A DNA stretch of 64,000 nucleotides from Bacteroidales bacterium M7 (GTDB taxonomy: Bacteria > Bacteroidota > Bacteroidia > Bacteroidales > Muribaculaceae): positions 76,503 through 140,502 of the forward strand of contig LUJR01000011.1 of NCBI GenBank assembly GCA_001689515.1, given 5' to 3'. The notes under the pieces are model-generated. The model saw nothing but the letters and a program-made list of their open reading frames with translations. It was not told where the DNA came from and did no database searches. Made by a program: the position numbers and the translations under genes. Positions within the stretch are counted from its first letter, which is position 1. Each line of letters opens with the position of its first letter. Of this stretch, positions 1-8,362 are shown one piece after another.

Positions 1-2309
1 TGGGCATGCGTCGTGCCCAGACCAAGATGATAGCCGAGATGTTTCCTGATAGCAGTCGCTATGGTCAGCGTATGCCTATAGGCACTATGGACGTGGTGCT
101 CAACTTCAAGCCCGACGAACTGCGCGACTATTATAAGCGGTGGTATCGTCCCGATCAGCAGGGCATCATCGTTGTGGGGGATATTGACCCTGCTGTGATT
201 GAGGCAAAAATCAAGGAGATATTTGATCCTATAACCATGCCTGCCAATGCTCCAGAACGCAGGTTTTTCACCATTCCGGACATTACGGGCGCGAAAGTGA
301 CCATCGGCACTGATCCTGAAATCACCATGGCTCGCGTTAGCATCAATTTCGCCTATGACCCCGTGGTGCCACGCGAGATGCGCAACACGATGCCCGCTTT
401 CGTGGTTGACTACATGGACAACATGATCGTGGCGATGCTTGACCAGCGTCTCGAGGACATCTCGTCAAAGGCAGACTCTCCTTTCAGACAGGCTGGAAGC
501 TATATTGGCGATCTTCTTGGATTTGTCAAGACCAAGCATGGTCTGCTGGCTGATGCTGGTGCCAAGGACGGTAAAATCAAACCAGTGCTTGAGGCTATCT
601 ATCGCGAGGTGCTTAGAGCCGATAGGGGAGGCTTCACCCAGACCGAACTGGATCGCGCCAAAGCCGAATATATTTCTGCATTGGAGAAGGCATATAACAA
701 CCGTAACGCGCATTACTCCACCGCATATGCCCGCTCATATGTGCGTACTTTTATTGACAATGCTCCTGCTCTGAGTCTCAAGGATCAGCTTGACATGACC
801 AATATGATAGCCGGTATGATTAATGTGGATGCTATAAATCAGTATTTCAAACAGCTTGTCACTCCCGACAATCGCTATGTCATGGTATATCTCCCCGATA
901 AGGAGGGCATTGAGGTGCCTACAGCCGAGGAACTCAAGGAAATCATGGCGAAAGTGGATGCCGAGGAGATAGAGCCTTACAAGGAAGAGATGCGTCAGGA
1001 TCCTCTCATCCCTGATGAAATCAAGCCCGGCACCATCACATCTACCAAGCCGATAGAAAAATGGGACGCCACAGAATGGACTCTCAGCAATGGTGCCAAG
1101 GTGATAGTCAAGAGTACCAAGCTGAAGGAGGACGAAATCCTCTTCGGCGCATGGGCCCCGGGCGGCTATGCCGATTATAAAGATCTCAATGACGAGACCG
1201 CACAGTTGATGGGCGACTACCTGTCAAATCTCTCAGCCGGCACATACACCTATCAGGATCTGCGCAAGTACACCGCTGGCAAGAACTTCAGCCTCAGCCT
1301 TAGTCCTGACGACTACCTGCGATTTGTATCCGGTACCACCACTGTCAAGGATCTTCCCTCGATGCTTGAAGTATTCTATGCCACATTCACATCGCCCAAC
1401 CTTGATGCCGAGGAGTTCCAGTCAATGGGTAACCAGATCAAAGCTATTTTGGCGAATGCTGCATCCAACCCGCAGTTTGTCATGTCTCGCCACCTGACAG
1501 AGACAATCTATGGCACTCCACGCAAGTATTTCCCCACTGCCGAAAGCGTTGAAAAAGTCGACCGTGAGCAGTTGCTCAACATGCTCAAATCCATGACCGC
1601 CAATGCTGCGGACTACACATATTATTTCGTAGGCAACGTTGATCCCGAAATTCTTCGCCCGCTGGTGGAGAAATATATCGCTTCTCTTCCAGGAAAGGCT
1701 GTTACCGCCAAGGAACTCAAATACGACCCTGCATATGCCGTTAAGGCTGGCAAAGCAGTCGAAAAGTTTTCTATGAAGATGGAGACCCCCCAGGTCTATG
1801 GACGTATCTTCGTGACAGGTAACGAGAAATTCGATCTCCGTAACAATATTCTCGCCAACATAATGGAGCAGATACTCACCGAACGCCTCCTCAACAAAAT
1901 CCGCGAGGAGATGGGCGCAGTCTACTCCATCTATGCAGAGGAGAGCATCAACCGTTTCGAGAAACCAAATACTGCGCTTATCATACCTCTGCTTCTCAAG
2001 CCAGAGAAAGCCGAGGAGGCACTCGTGGAGATTAACAAGCTCATCGACTCCATGACTGAGGAAATCAAGCCCGAGGAACTTGCCAAGGCTAAGGAAACCC
2101 TCGTCAAGGACTATAAAGAGAGTTTCGAACGTAACTACACATGGATGCGTGCCATGTCAGTTGATAACATCGAAGGCGCGGACATCCTCCATGGTGCAGT
2201 AGAGGCTACAGAAGCCGTCACAGCCAAAGATGTCATGGACTTCGCCAAGAGCCTGCTCTCTCAGGGCAACCACATGACCGTGCTCCTTAATCCAGAAGAA
2301 GCGAAATAA
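1..2309 (+). CDS. M16 family zinc metalloprotease, 5'-truncated by window edge
   Basis: Peptidase M16 (pitrilysin/insulinase-like) protein. The reading frame is open at the left edge, so the N-terminal part, which should carry the HxxEH zinc motif, lies outside the window. About 767 residues are visible. The first 220 hold the end of the active half (YYKRWYRPDQQGIIVVGDID is typical of the segment after the zinc site). Residues 350-760 form the second, non-catalytic M16 half, including the family's REEMGAVYSIY segment. Such paired-domain proteases in Bacteroidales are usually periplasmic or outer-membrane associated. The gene ends just before a strong hairpin terminator. The exact substrate cannot be told from sequence. 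Confidence 0.9.
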   Translation, partial: GMRRAQTKMIAEMFPDSSRYGQRMPIGTMDVVLNFKPDELRDYYKRWYRPDQQGIIVVGDIDPAVIEAKIKEIFDPITMPANAPERRFFTIPDITGAKVTIGTDPEITMARVSINFAYDPVVPREMRNTMPAFVVDYMDNMIVAMLDQRLEDISSKADSPFRQAGSYIGDLLGFVKTKHGLLADAGAKDGKIKPVLEAIYREVLRADRGGFTQTELDRAKAEYISALEKAYNNRNAHYSTAYARSYVRTFIDNAPALSLKDQLDMTNMIAGMINVDAINQYFKQLVTPDNRYVMVYLPDKEGIEVPTAEELKEIMAKVDAEEIEPYKEEMRQDPLIPDEIKPGTITSTKPIEKWDATEWTLSNGAKVIVKSTKLKEDEILFGAWAPGGYADYKDLNDETAQLMGDYLSNLSAGTYTYQDLRKYTAGKNFSLSLSPDDYLRFVSGTTTVKDLPSMLEVFYATFTSPNLDAEEFQSMGNQIKAILANAASNPQFVMSRHLTETIYGTPRKYFPTAESVEKVDREQLLNMLKSMTANAADYTYYFVGNVDPEILRPLVEKYIASLPGKAVTAKELKYDPAYAVKAGKAVEKFSMKMETPQVYGRIFVTGNEKFDLRNNILANIMEQILTERLLNKIREEMGAVYSIYAEESINRFEKPNTALIIPLLLKPEKAEEALVEINKLIDSMTEEIKPEELAKAKETLVKDYKESFERNYTWMRAMSVDNIEGADILHGAVEATEAVTAKDVMDFAKSLLSQGNHMTVLLNPEEAK

Positions 2310-2333
2310 ATTCCGATTAAATATATGCACTCC

Positions 2334-2368
2334 AAAGCCGTGACGGTATCTCCGTCACGGCTTTGTTT
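2334..2368 (+). terminator. Rho-independent terminator after M16 protease
   Basis: Perfect 13-bp stem AAAGCCGTGACGG / CCGTCACGGCTTT (2334-2346 and 2352-2364) with a 5-nt loop, followed by GTTT. It sits 25 nt after the protease stop codon. Confidence 0.9.
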
Positions 2369-2430
2369 AAACGTCCTCGTTAAGCCACTGCATTTTGATA
2401 TGAATCAGCAAAAAATGATGGTTGAAAAGT

Positions 2431-2461
2431 TTTGCGGAACGGAAAATAATGGCTAAATTTG
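2431..2461 (+). promoter_or_regulatory. Bacteroidota-type promoter of rpsU
   Basis: TTTG at 2431-2434, a 19-nt spacer, and TAAATTTG at 2454-2461: both elements match the Bacteroidota housekeeping consensus exactly. Transcription would start near 2466, giving a leader of about 90 nt before rpsU. Confidence 0.85.
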
Positions 2462-2559
2462 TCGCGCTTTAGGAGGTGTAGTTTGTACCCTCTCTGAAAG
2501 CATTATTTTTGACTGACAAACAATCACAACACTACAAAATCAAATAAGTTAACAACACA

Positions 2560-2751
2560 ATGATTATCGTACAAGTAAAAGAAGGCGAGAACATCGAACG
2601 CGCTCTGAAGAAATTCAAGCGTAAATTTGAAAAGACTGGCATCGTTAAAGAGCTCCGTAGCCGCCAAGCCTTCGAAAAGCCCTCTGTAGCTAACCGCAAG
2701 AAGATGATGAAAGCGGTTTACGTACAGAAGCTTCGCTCTGTAGAGGAGTAA
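2560..2751 (+). CDS. rpsU: 30S ribosomal protein S21
   Basis: 63-residue basic protein beginning MIIVQVKEGENIERALKKFK, the hallmark of bS21, which sits near the 3' end of 16S rRNA on the small ribosomal subunit. The length is normal for the family. The gene stands alone, between its own strong promoter (2431-2461) and a hairpin terminator (2780-2833). The leader of about 90 nt is long for such a small gene and could carry autoregulation, but no defined structure was recognised. Bacteroidota ribosomes generally sequester the anti-Shine-Dalgarno sequence with the help of bS21, which agrees with the lack of a clear Shine-Dalgarno sequence here. Confidence 0.98.
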   Translation: MIIVQVKEGENIERALKKFKRKFEKTGIVKELRSRQAFEKPSVANRKKMMKAVYVQKLRSVEE

Positions 2752-2779
2752 AATCCAGCTTTTATTTGTAAGCTCATAT

Positions 2780-2834
2780 CCGGCACCGGACTATGATGAT
2801 TAATCTGAATCTCATAGTCTGGTGGCGGTTTTGT
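2780..2834 (+). terminator. Terminator hairpin after rpsU
   Basis: Stem ACCGGACTATGA (2785-2796) pairs with TCATAGTCTGGT (2812-2823) with one G-U pair, extended imperfectly by flanking GGC/GCGG bases, and is followed by TTTTG. Confidence 0.75.
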
Positions 2835-2892
2835 GTATGTACATAAATGAGAGGGAGGGACAAACCAATTTGTTAATTGGGGTTAAATTAAA

Positions 2893-2930
2893 GGAAACGT
2901 TTAAACCTTGGCGGATAGGCTGTGTCTTAT
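2893..2930 (+). promoter_or_regulatory. Possible ECF-sigma type promoter before Spy-like gene
   Basis: The DNA upstream of the Cys-rich protein has no TTTG/TAnnTTTG pair. It does have GGAAACGTTTAAAC (2893-2906) followed by GTCTTAT at 2924-2930. An AAC element separated by about 17 nt from GTC resembles promoters of extracytoplasmic-function sigma factors. This is a weak, by-eye match, but it fits an envelope-stress role for the downstream protein. Confidence 0.3.
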
Positions 2931-3013
2931 AAAGTGTAATCGCTCAATAAGCAGCCGATACGCTTCAAAAACATAAACTAACTTTTATCATTTAAATACA
3001 TCCTACAAAGATT

Positions 3014-3550
3014 ATGAAAAAGAACATCTTGACACTGACACTTGCGACTGCAGCCATCTTCTCAACCTCGGCTTTTGCTCAGTCTGCTGGCGATAACAGT
3101 GCCACCTGTCCCGTAGCTCCTTGCGGTGCTCCCTGTGCTCCAGGCTACAACTGTAATACTCCATGCCCATACTTTCAGAATCCTGATTCGTGCATGATGA
3201 ATCCTTTTGCAGAGCTTAATCTTACAGCTGACCAGCAGGCAAAGATCAAGGAACTCCGCACCAAGAAGTTCCAGCAGAAGACCAAGGATATCAAGAGCAA
3301 GAGAGAGCTCCGTCAGGCTAAGCGACAGGCTTACCTCTATGACCTCAAGAGCATCCTCACACCTGAGCAGTACGTCCAGTACCTTGAGCAGAGCTATGTC
3401 AACGGTCCAGCCTTCGGCAAAGGATACAAACAGCCCAAATCACGCAAGCATCACAAGGGTCACCGTTATGAGGGGAACCGCTATAACTGCCAGCAGCAGA
3501 CAGGATGCCCAGCGGCTCCGTGCCAGAATGCTACAACTGCCACGAAATAA
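3014..3550 (+). CDS. Cys-rich Spy/CpxP-like periplasmic protein
   Basis: 178 residues. A clear signal peptide (MKKNILTLTLATAAIFSTSA, then FAQ) points to export. The middle has two LTxxQ-type motifs, LTADQQAKIKELR (about residues 71-83) and LTPEQYVQYL (about 116-125), joined by a Lys/Arg-rich helix, as in the Spy/CpxP family of periplasmic stress chaperones and metal-responsive proteins. It is unusual in carrying a Cys/Pro-rich N-terminal block with repeated PC pairs (CPVAPCGAPCAPGYNCNTPCP), a His/Lys-rich stretch (KHHKGHR) and a second Cys-Pro block at the C-terminus. These could bind metal or form disulfides; that is inference. It is monocistronic and has its own terminator. The chaperone role is not proven from sequence. 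Confidence 0.8.
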   Translation: MKKNILTLTLATAAIFSTSAFAQSAGDNSATCPVAPCGAPCAPGYNCNTPCPYFQNPDSCMMNPFAELNLTADQQAKIKELRTKKFQQKTKDIKSKRELRQAKRQAYLYDLKSILTPEQYVQYLEQSYVNGPAFGKGYKQPKSRKHHKGHRYEGNRYNCQQQTGCPAAPCQNATTATK

Positions 3551-3572
3551 GTTTATTTCCTGATTATAAGAG

Positions 3573-3624
3573 ATTCGCCCCATCGCTGATGCCTCTGGCT
3601 ATCACGATGGGGCGAATTTGTGTT
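3573..3624 (+). terminator. Terminator after Spy-like gene
   Basis: Perfect 13-bp stem ATTCGCCCCATCG (3573-3585) / CGATGGGGCGAAT (3605-3617) with a 19-nt loop, followed by TTGTGTTTT. It lies 20 nt after the stop. It may also serve the convergent gene ending at 3640. Confidence 0.85.
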
Positions 3625-3639
3625 TTGGCTCTGCTTTAC

Positions 3640-4719
3640 TCAGTCAAGCATAAGACTCATGATGGGGCGTTGAGACGGAAAGCCTATGATGTCACCCATC
3701 TTCTGAGCGGAAAATACTATCTCATTGAAAACGTTTATAGGAATGTCGAGGTCAAGACGAGGACGTTCATCACCAGGGAGCGCATAGTATCGTTCGGTTA
3801 TGGCAGTGCTCTGACCGTCAGATATTTCCCAGACCTGGTTGTTGGCAGCAATTAGGGGGTCGGTTATTCTGATGTGGGAATGCCATTTAGGATTGTTTTT
3901 GGCTGCCAGTCTCAAGCACAGGTCGGCATTGATTATTCTGCCCATCCCTCGGTCATACAGACGGCGGTGTTCGGCAAGGGGAGGAGCAAGTACCTTGAAT
4001 GGGCAATCAGGCAGCAGTTTCCTCAGCTCGTGGCATGCGGCATCGCGGGCTTCTTGGCTGTCACCGAGCAGCTCGGTTACGGTAACCATGTCGGGGCGCG
4101 CAACAGCCCATGCCATAGATACGATATTGCCGTCTGCATCAGCCATGGCGACAAACTTGCCCGAATCATTGCGGTTGTCATCCATGATGTTCAGAAAGTC
4201 GCGGTGCGAATGCAATACGGTGCATTGCCGTTGACGTTCCATGCGCTGGAATGCTTCGAATACTTTGTCGGAATATATGTCGTCGACTGGTGTGTAGGTA
4301 CTTTCGGCAGGGAATTGATGCAGCGATGTGAACCGCTGCGGATCGGTGTAGAATACCGTTGAAAATCCGAAACGATCATAGTAGAAATACAACCAGTCAT
4401 GTGAAGGGATAAGGCTGACAAGCATGTCGCCGCGTTCATATGTCCGGATGAATGACTCCTTGATGAGGTTGCCCATCAGCCCTTTACCGCGTGAGCTGCG
4501 CCGTGTCATGGCTCCCGCTATATATCCCATGCCTACATCTGAGCCTTGATAGAGGAAACGGTAACTTTGGAGGAGCATGCTGCTCTCGAGTTTCCCGTCA
4601 GTGACCACAGTCAGGGCATCGGCATCACGATAAACGCGGTCAAAGTACATATCCACGTACTCTTTGGAGTCGTGGAACACCTCTGTCCATAATTTCTTGA
4701 TTGCTTCCTTCTGATTCAT
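3640..4719 (-). CDS. GNAT family N-acetyltransferase (Eis-like, two-domain)
   Basis: 359 residues. The N-terminal half is a GNAT domain with the acetyl-CoA loop in MTRRSSRGKGLMGNLI (about residues 91-106), preceded by the beta-strand segment GSDVGMGYIAGA. The length and the C-terminal half match Eis-like acetyltransferases, which have a second GNAT-like domain and an SCP2-like tail. The acceptor substrate is unknown. The gene stands alone on the minus strand, converging with the Spy-like gene. No promoter matching the consensus was found directly upstream. Confidence 0.8.
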   Translation of the reverse strand: MNQKEAIKKLWTEVFHDSKEYVDMYFDRVYRDADALTVVTDGKLESSMLLQSYRFLYQGSDVGMGYIAGAMTRRSSRGKGLMGNLIKESFIRTYERGDMLVSLIPSHDWLYFYYDRFGFSTVFYTDPQRFTSLHQFPAESTYTPVDDIYSDKVFEAFQRMERQRQCTVLHSHRDFLNIMDDNRNDSGKFVAMADADGNIVSMAWAVARPDMVTVTELLGDSQEARDAACHELRKLLPDCPFKVLAPPLAEHRRLYDRGMGRIINADLCLRLAAKNNPKWHSHIRITDPLIAANNQVWEISDGQSTAITERYYALPGDERPRLDLDIPINVFNEIVFSAQKMGDIIGFPSQRPIMSLMLD

Positions 4720-4845
4720 ACATCCAATATAACGGAAACAGAGGAGCTATTGTTTTCACGATCCAGGTATATTGAAGGGAGGGGCTTGCAACCCCCCCTC
4801 ACTATTATTTATGAGGGTGTTGAAGAACTTTAAAATCCTCGATGT

Positions 4846-4920
4846 GTAGGGACATGCCTTTGGCATGTAAAACTTATATATGTCTGTGTGTCAGGCTACA
4901 TGCCAAAGGCATGTCCCTAC
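4846..4920. repeat. Family A palindromic doublet (copy 1)
   Basis: Two 24-nt perfect inverted copies, 4846-4869 and 4897-4920, each starting or ending with GTAGGGACATGCC and itself palindromic (CATGCCTTTGGCATG). They are separated by 27 nt. The family recurs at 33159, 36580, 36966, 44959 and 62521, always between genes. In this copy the centre is TTT rather than the usual GT or AT. Confidence 0.85.
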
Positions 4921-4995
4921 AGCCATAGGCATAATGACCAGATTTGACGAGCTCTGTAACAGCCTCTCCTGTGTCGTGCGAAGGGGCACACGTGG

Positions 4996-6528
4996 TTATT
5001 TGCAGTTGTGGGCTGGGCGGAGGAGGTCGTTGACGGTTTTGACCGGATTGAATGTGGAAACAGGCACCTCGACAAATACGGTGTTCCAGTCGCTCATGGC
5101 TCCGTTCCAGAGACCCGGCCGTTCCATTGCCTTGATTTCAGTTCCGTTGACTGATTTGTTGCTGATGAAACCTGTTTCGGGGTCTACGTAATCTGGCAGA
5201 TTGAATTTCTTGCCGTTGGCATTGCGCAGGTAGCATACTATGTCGACGGGATTGAAATGGGTTGCCGTCTTTAGCATCTGGGCATAACGGGCATTGTCGG
5301 GATCTATCTGGGAACTCTCAAGTATCTGGGGTTGCACGCTGTGGTCGTTGCCATAGACGAGGAACGGACCGCCGCCTGGTTCGCCGAGGTTGCGCACCAT
5401 GCCGCATACGCGTATGGGGCGGTTGAGTTTGGCTGCGAGGAATTCAGCCAGCTCATGGTCCTTCAGGGTATCCATGCGGATGTCCTCAATAAATAATATT
5501 GAACGCATGAATTGCTTTATCTCTTCAAGCAGCTCGAGGTTGTTGTGGCCTCGTCCGAGCTTGTTGAGATATTTGTGGATTACATCGCGCACCTGCAGGA
5601 GGATGCCTCCGAGCACCATCTTATACTTGATGGTGTCAGGCAGCTGTGCCTCGTTGACCACATTGTCAATATTTTTGATGAACACCACGGATGCCTCTAT
5701 GTCATTGAGATTCTCTATGAGGGAACCGTGGCCTCCGGGACGGAAAAACAGATGACCGTTTTCACGATGGGGCGTATTGTCAAGATTTGCGGCAGGGGTG
5801 TCGGTGGATGGTTTCTGGACGCTGAATGTAATATCGAAACGTGTGTCGGTCAGTTCTTGGAGCGGCCCTGCTACACGGCTGACCACATCGCGGAACATAT
5901 CTTCGTGGGCTGCCGAGACAGTGAAATGCAGGCGCGCCAGACCGTTGCAGTTGGCATAATTAGCTGCCTCGATCAGCTGCTCTTCCACAGGCGTGCGGTT
6001 GCCAAACGGATAGGAATGGAACAGCAGCAGCCCTTTGGGCTTGTTGCCGTAGTTGAGCCCTTCAGGGGAAATCAATGCCGACAGCAAGTCGCGGTTACGT
6101 CCGGAGGCACTGAGCATTTCGGCTCCCTTGCCGTGCATGCGGAGGCATGCTGCGTCTAAGTCTTTGTAAAACGGCAGCCTGGTGATGTTGTTAAGCAGCT
6201 CTTCCATTTCCGAGCCGGGAGCCGGAATATCCGTATCGCCATTGACAAATTTATGCACTGATTTAAACATGCGCGATGCCGCTCCGGATGCGGGGACGAA
6301 TTTCATGCAGTCCCCTTCACCCTCTATATAACGTTTCCAACGCAATACGGCATTGTTTACGCTCAGAGGGTCAAGTTTCATTATGCCACTGTCGGTAGTG
6401 GCTGTATCTGCAATCTTCAGGAAGGGGAATCCCTTGTCGAATCGGTCAAACTGCTGCTGGACACTTTCAGGCGAGATGCCTCGTTTTGCCAAATCCTGTA
6501 TATCGGTTTCGCTGAATGATGTTTTCAT
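4996..6528 (-). CDS. DUF4301 family protein
   Basis: 510 residues, beginning MKTSFSETDIQDLAKRGIS and followed by FDKGFPFLKI and the Gly/Ala-rich loop FVPASGAASRMF (about residues 78-89). I recognise this as the DUF4301 family of Bacteroidota. The loop resembles the nucleotide-binding signature of sugar nucleotidyltransferases, and several conserved motifs (GLLLFHSY, FRPGGHGSLIENLN, MVRNLGEPGGGPF) suggest an enzyme acting on a nucleotide or phosphate, but no activity is established. No signal peptide, so cytoplasmic. It is transcribed alone from a consensus promoter at 6568-6599. Confidence 0.85.
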   Translation of the reverse strand: MKTSFSETDIQDLAKRGISPESVQQQFDRFDKGFPFLKIADTATTDSGIMKLDPLSVNNAVLRWKRYIEGEGDCMKFVPASGAASRMFKSVHKFVNGDTDIPAPGSEMEELLNNITRLPFYKDLDAACLRMHGKGAEMLSASGRNRDLLSALISPEGLNYGNKPKGLLLFHSYPFGNRTPVEEQLIEAANYANCNGLARLHFTVSAAHEDMFRDVVSRVAGPLQELTDTRFDITFSVQKPSTDTPAANLDNTPHRENGHLFFRPGGHGSLIENLNDIEASVVFIKNIDNVVNEAQLPDTIKYKMVLGGILLQVRDVIHKYLNKLGRGHNNLELLEEIKQFMRSILFIEDIRMDTLKDHELAEFLAAKLNRPIRVCGMVRNLGEPGGGPFLVYGNDHSVQPQILESSQIDPDNARYAQMLKTATHFNPVDIVCYLRNANGKKFNLPDYVDPETGFISNKSVNGTEIKAMERPGLWNGAMSDWNTVFVEVPVSTFNPVKTVNDLLRPAHNCK

Positions 6529-6567
6529 AGTATAGAGGGTGGAATTGAAGTTTATTCTTGTGAATTA

Positions 6568-6599
6568 CAAATCTAACAAATCCTCTCAGCGTCTACAAA
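6568..6599 (-). promoter_or_regulatory. Promoter of DUF4301 gene
   Basis: On the minus strand TTTG (6599-6596), a 20-nt spacer, then TAGATTTG (6575-6568): full consensus. The start codon is at 6528, giving a leader of about 35 nt. Confidence 0.85.
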
Positions 6600-6663
6600 T
6601 CCCAATTCATTAAAATCTGTTAAAATGACGACGCGTCAGCTGCCATATTGTCGTAGGGATGTA

Positions 6664-7005
6664 TCAGTCAAAGAGGGTGGTGGCGAGGGTGTCCCCATGC
6701 TGCTCAAGGGCGTGTCGGAAGCCGCTTAGATATTCGTGTGCGGCATCCTCGGATATGCGGCTTTTGATGTTGGTGGCTTTTGCACGGATGTCAAGCAGGC
6801 GTATGCGTATGGCGGTTTCGGTATGGCATTCGGTGATTATGGCATTGGCATCTTCGGTGCCGAGGCTGTATGCTCTCTGCGCCATGGATCGTGTGTCATG
6901 TGCGGAAGTGTGGTTATTGTCTCCGCTGCATGATGACAGAGCAGTCGAAAGGAGCGCGACTGCGGATATTAGCATGATATGGAGCGGTCTGATTGATATA
7001 TTCAT
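6664..7005 (-). CDS. Small hypothetical lipoprotein
   Basis: About 113 residues when started at 7005, where ATG overlaps the stop of the upstream exonuclease gene as ATGA. This start is preferred over one nine codons earlier because it places a proper lipoprotein signal (ISAVALLSTALSSC) at the N-terminus. The mature part is polar and helical, with no recognised domain. It is the last gene of the porQ-cmk-ispH-exonuclease operon. Its function is unknown; being in this operon does not by itself link it to secretion. Confidence 0.7.
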   Translation of the reverse strand: MNISIRPLHIMLISAVALLSTALSSCSGDNNHTSAHDTRSMAQRAYSLGTEDANAIITECHTETAIRIRLLDIRAKATNIKSRISEDAAHEYLSGFRHALEQHGDTLATTLFD

Positions 7006-7502
7006 AATAGTGTCATCGCTATTTTTGCACATGCCTCGGCATCGGCAAGGGCGTTGTGGTGATCGGAAAACGGTATGCCCATGAAATCACACAGGCATGG
7101 GAGTGAAAAGGAGGTCAGCAGTGCTCGCGGGATGATGCGGCGAGCCTGTTGTAGGGTGCATAGGAAGGTATAGTCGGGATAATCCATGCCATAGGTGCGG
7201 TGGGCTGCGCGTATGCAGCGTTCGTCAAATGCCTTGTTGTGGGCTACGAGAGGTAGATTGCCGATCCACTGGTCTATGTCGCGCCATACCTTGTCAAATG
7301 TGCGGGCATCCTCCACATCTGCCATGGATATGCCATGGACGTTTTCGGTGAAGTGCCGGAAGATATAGTCAGGCTCAGGGTAGACGAGTTCGTAGAATCG
7401 GTCACGGATGCAGCCGTCCACGACCTTGACAGCACCGACAGCGCAGATGGAGCACGGCTCGTTGTTGGCTGTCTCTACGTCTATGGCTACGAAATTATCC
7501 AT
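7002..7502 (-). CDS. 3'-5' exonuclease, DNA polymerase III epsilon-like
   Basis: 166 residues from the ATG at 7502, which overlaps the ispH stop by one base (TGATG). It is a DEDDh-type exonuclease domain: ExoI is FVAIDVETAN, the second Asp lies in LVAHNKAFDERC, and ExoIII is HHNALADAEAC with the His/Asp pair. These motifs define the DnaQ family. Without a polymerase-binding tail it is more likely a stand-alone proofreading, repair or RNA-processing exonuclease than the replicative epsilon subunit. It is cytoplasmic and translationally coupled to both neighbours. Confidence 0.88.
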   Translation of the reverse strand: MDNFVAIDVETANNEPCSICAVGAVKVVDGCIRDRFYELVYPEPDYIFRHFTENVHGISMADVEDARTFDKVWRDIDQWIGNLPLVAHNKAFDERCIRAAHRTYGMDYPDYTFLCTLQQARRIIPRALLTSFSLPCLCDFMGIPFSDHHNALADAEACAKIAMTLL

Positions 7503-8362
7503 CAGATAACCGAAACGCTGTCGCGTACCTGTTCCATCAGCCATCGTGGAGTGGAAGTAGCTCCGCAGATACCTATTGACTGAGCTCCGTCAAACCAGCT
7601 GTAATCTATCTGCGATGCGTTGCTGATAAGGTGGGTGCGCGGATTGACGGCGAGACATTCGTTATACAGTATTTTGCCGTTACTGCTCTTGGCTCCGCTG
7701 ACAAATAGTATCACATCGTGTCGTCGGGCAAACTGACGCAGATTGTCCACTCGGTTGCTCACCTGACGGCATATGGTGTCATGGGTCTGCAATGTAGTGT
7801 CGGGTGCGAGCCGAGCACTTATGGCAGCGGATATTTCACGCAGGCCGCCTATAGATTTGGTGGTCTGTGAATACAGTTCGATAGGGTGGTCAGTGGGAAC
7901 TTTGTTTATGTCGGCTTCGGATTCCACCACTATGGCATCTCCATCGGTCTGTCCGACAAGACCGTTGACCTCGGCGTGACCGGTTTTTCCATATATGACT
8001 ATGCGGCATCCGTCCTGGCGTGTATCGTGGCACTGCTTGATGCGGCGTTGCAGGGCAAGTACCACAGGGCATGTTGCATCTATGATTTCTATGCCGTTGC
8101 GGCGGGCAAGTTCATAGGTTGAGGGCGGTTCGCCGTGAGCGCGAAGCAGCACACGGGCATTATGCAGATTATGCAGATCTTCGTGGGTGATGGTCACAAG
8201 CCCCTTGGCGCGTAGGCGCTCCACCTCGTCGCTGTTGTGGACGATATCGCCGAGGCAGTAGAGTGTACCGCCTTTTTCGAGTTCAGCCTCGGCTTTGCGT
8301 ATCGCGCTGACAACCCCGTTGCAGAATCCGGATCCTGGATCTATCTCTATCCTGACGCTCAT
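7502..8362 (-). CDS. ispH: 4-hydroxy-3-methylbut-2-enyl diphosphate reductase
   Basis: 286 residues, the normal length. IspH (LytB) is the last enzyme of the MEP pathway and makes IPP and DMAPP with a [4Fe-4S] cluster. The three cluster cysteines are visible: GFCNGV near residue 14, DATCPVV near 98, and one in the C-terminal third (TICRQVSNR). The substrate-binding His motifs RAHGEPP and KTGHAEVNG and the SGAKSSN segment are present. It overlaps cmk by 4 nt, and the order porQ-cmk-ispH is the same as in Porphyromonas. Confidence 0.96.
   Translation of the reverse strand: MSVRIEIDPGSGFCNGVVSAIRKAEAELEKGGTLYCLGDIVHNSDEVERLRAKGLVTITHEDLHNLHNARVLLRAHGEPPSTYELARRNGIEIIDATCPVVLALQRRIKQCHDTRQDGCRIVIYGKTGHAEVNGLVGQTDGDAIVVESEADINKVPTDHPIELYSQTTKSIGGLREISAAISARLAPDTTLQTHDTICRQVSNRVDNLRQFARRHDVILFVSGAKSSNGKILYNECLAVNPRTHLISNASQIDYSWFDGAQSIGICGATSTPRWLMEQVRDSVSVI

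Noticed and set aside
3505..3855. Plus-strand frame after the Spy-like gene
   Set aside because: It reads through the terminator and antisense to the GNAT gene; it is a shadow frame.
4846..4920. Family A doublet as a terminator for the neighbouring genes
   Set aside because: Copies occur far from gene ends and in both orientations without T tracts, so a repeat-element explanation fits better.
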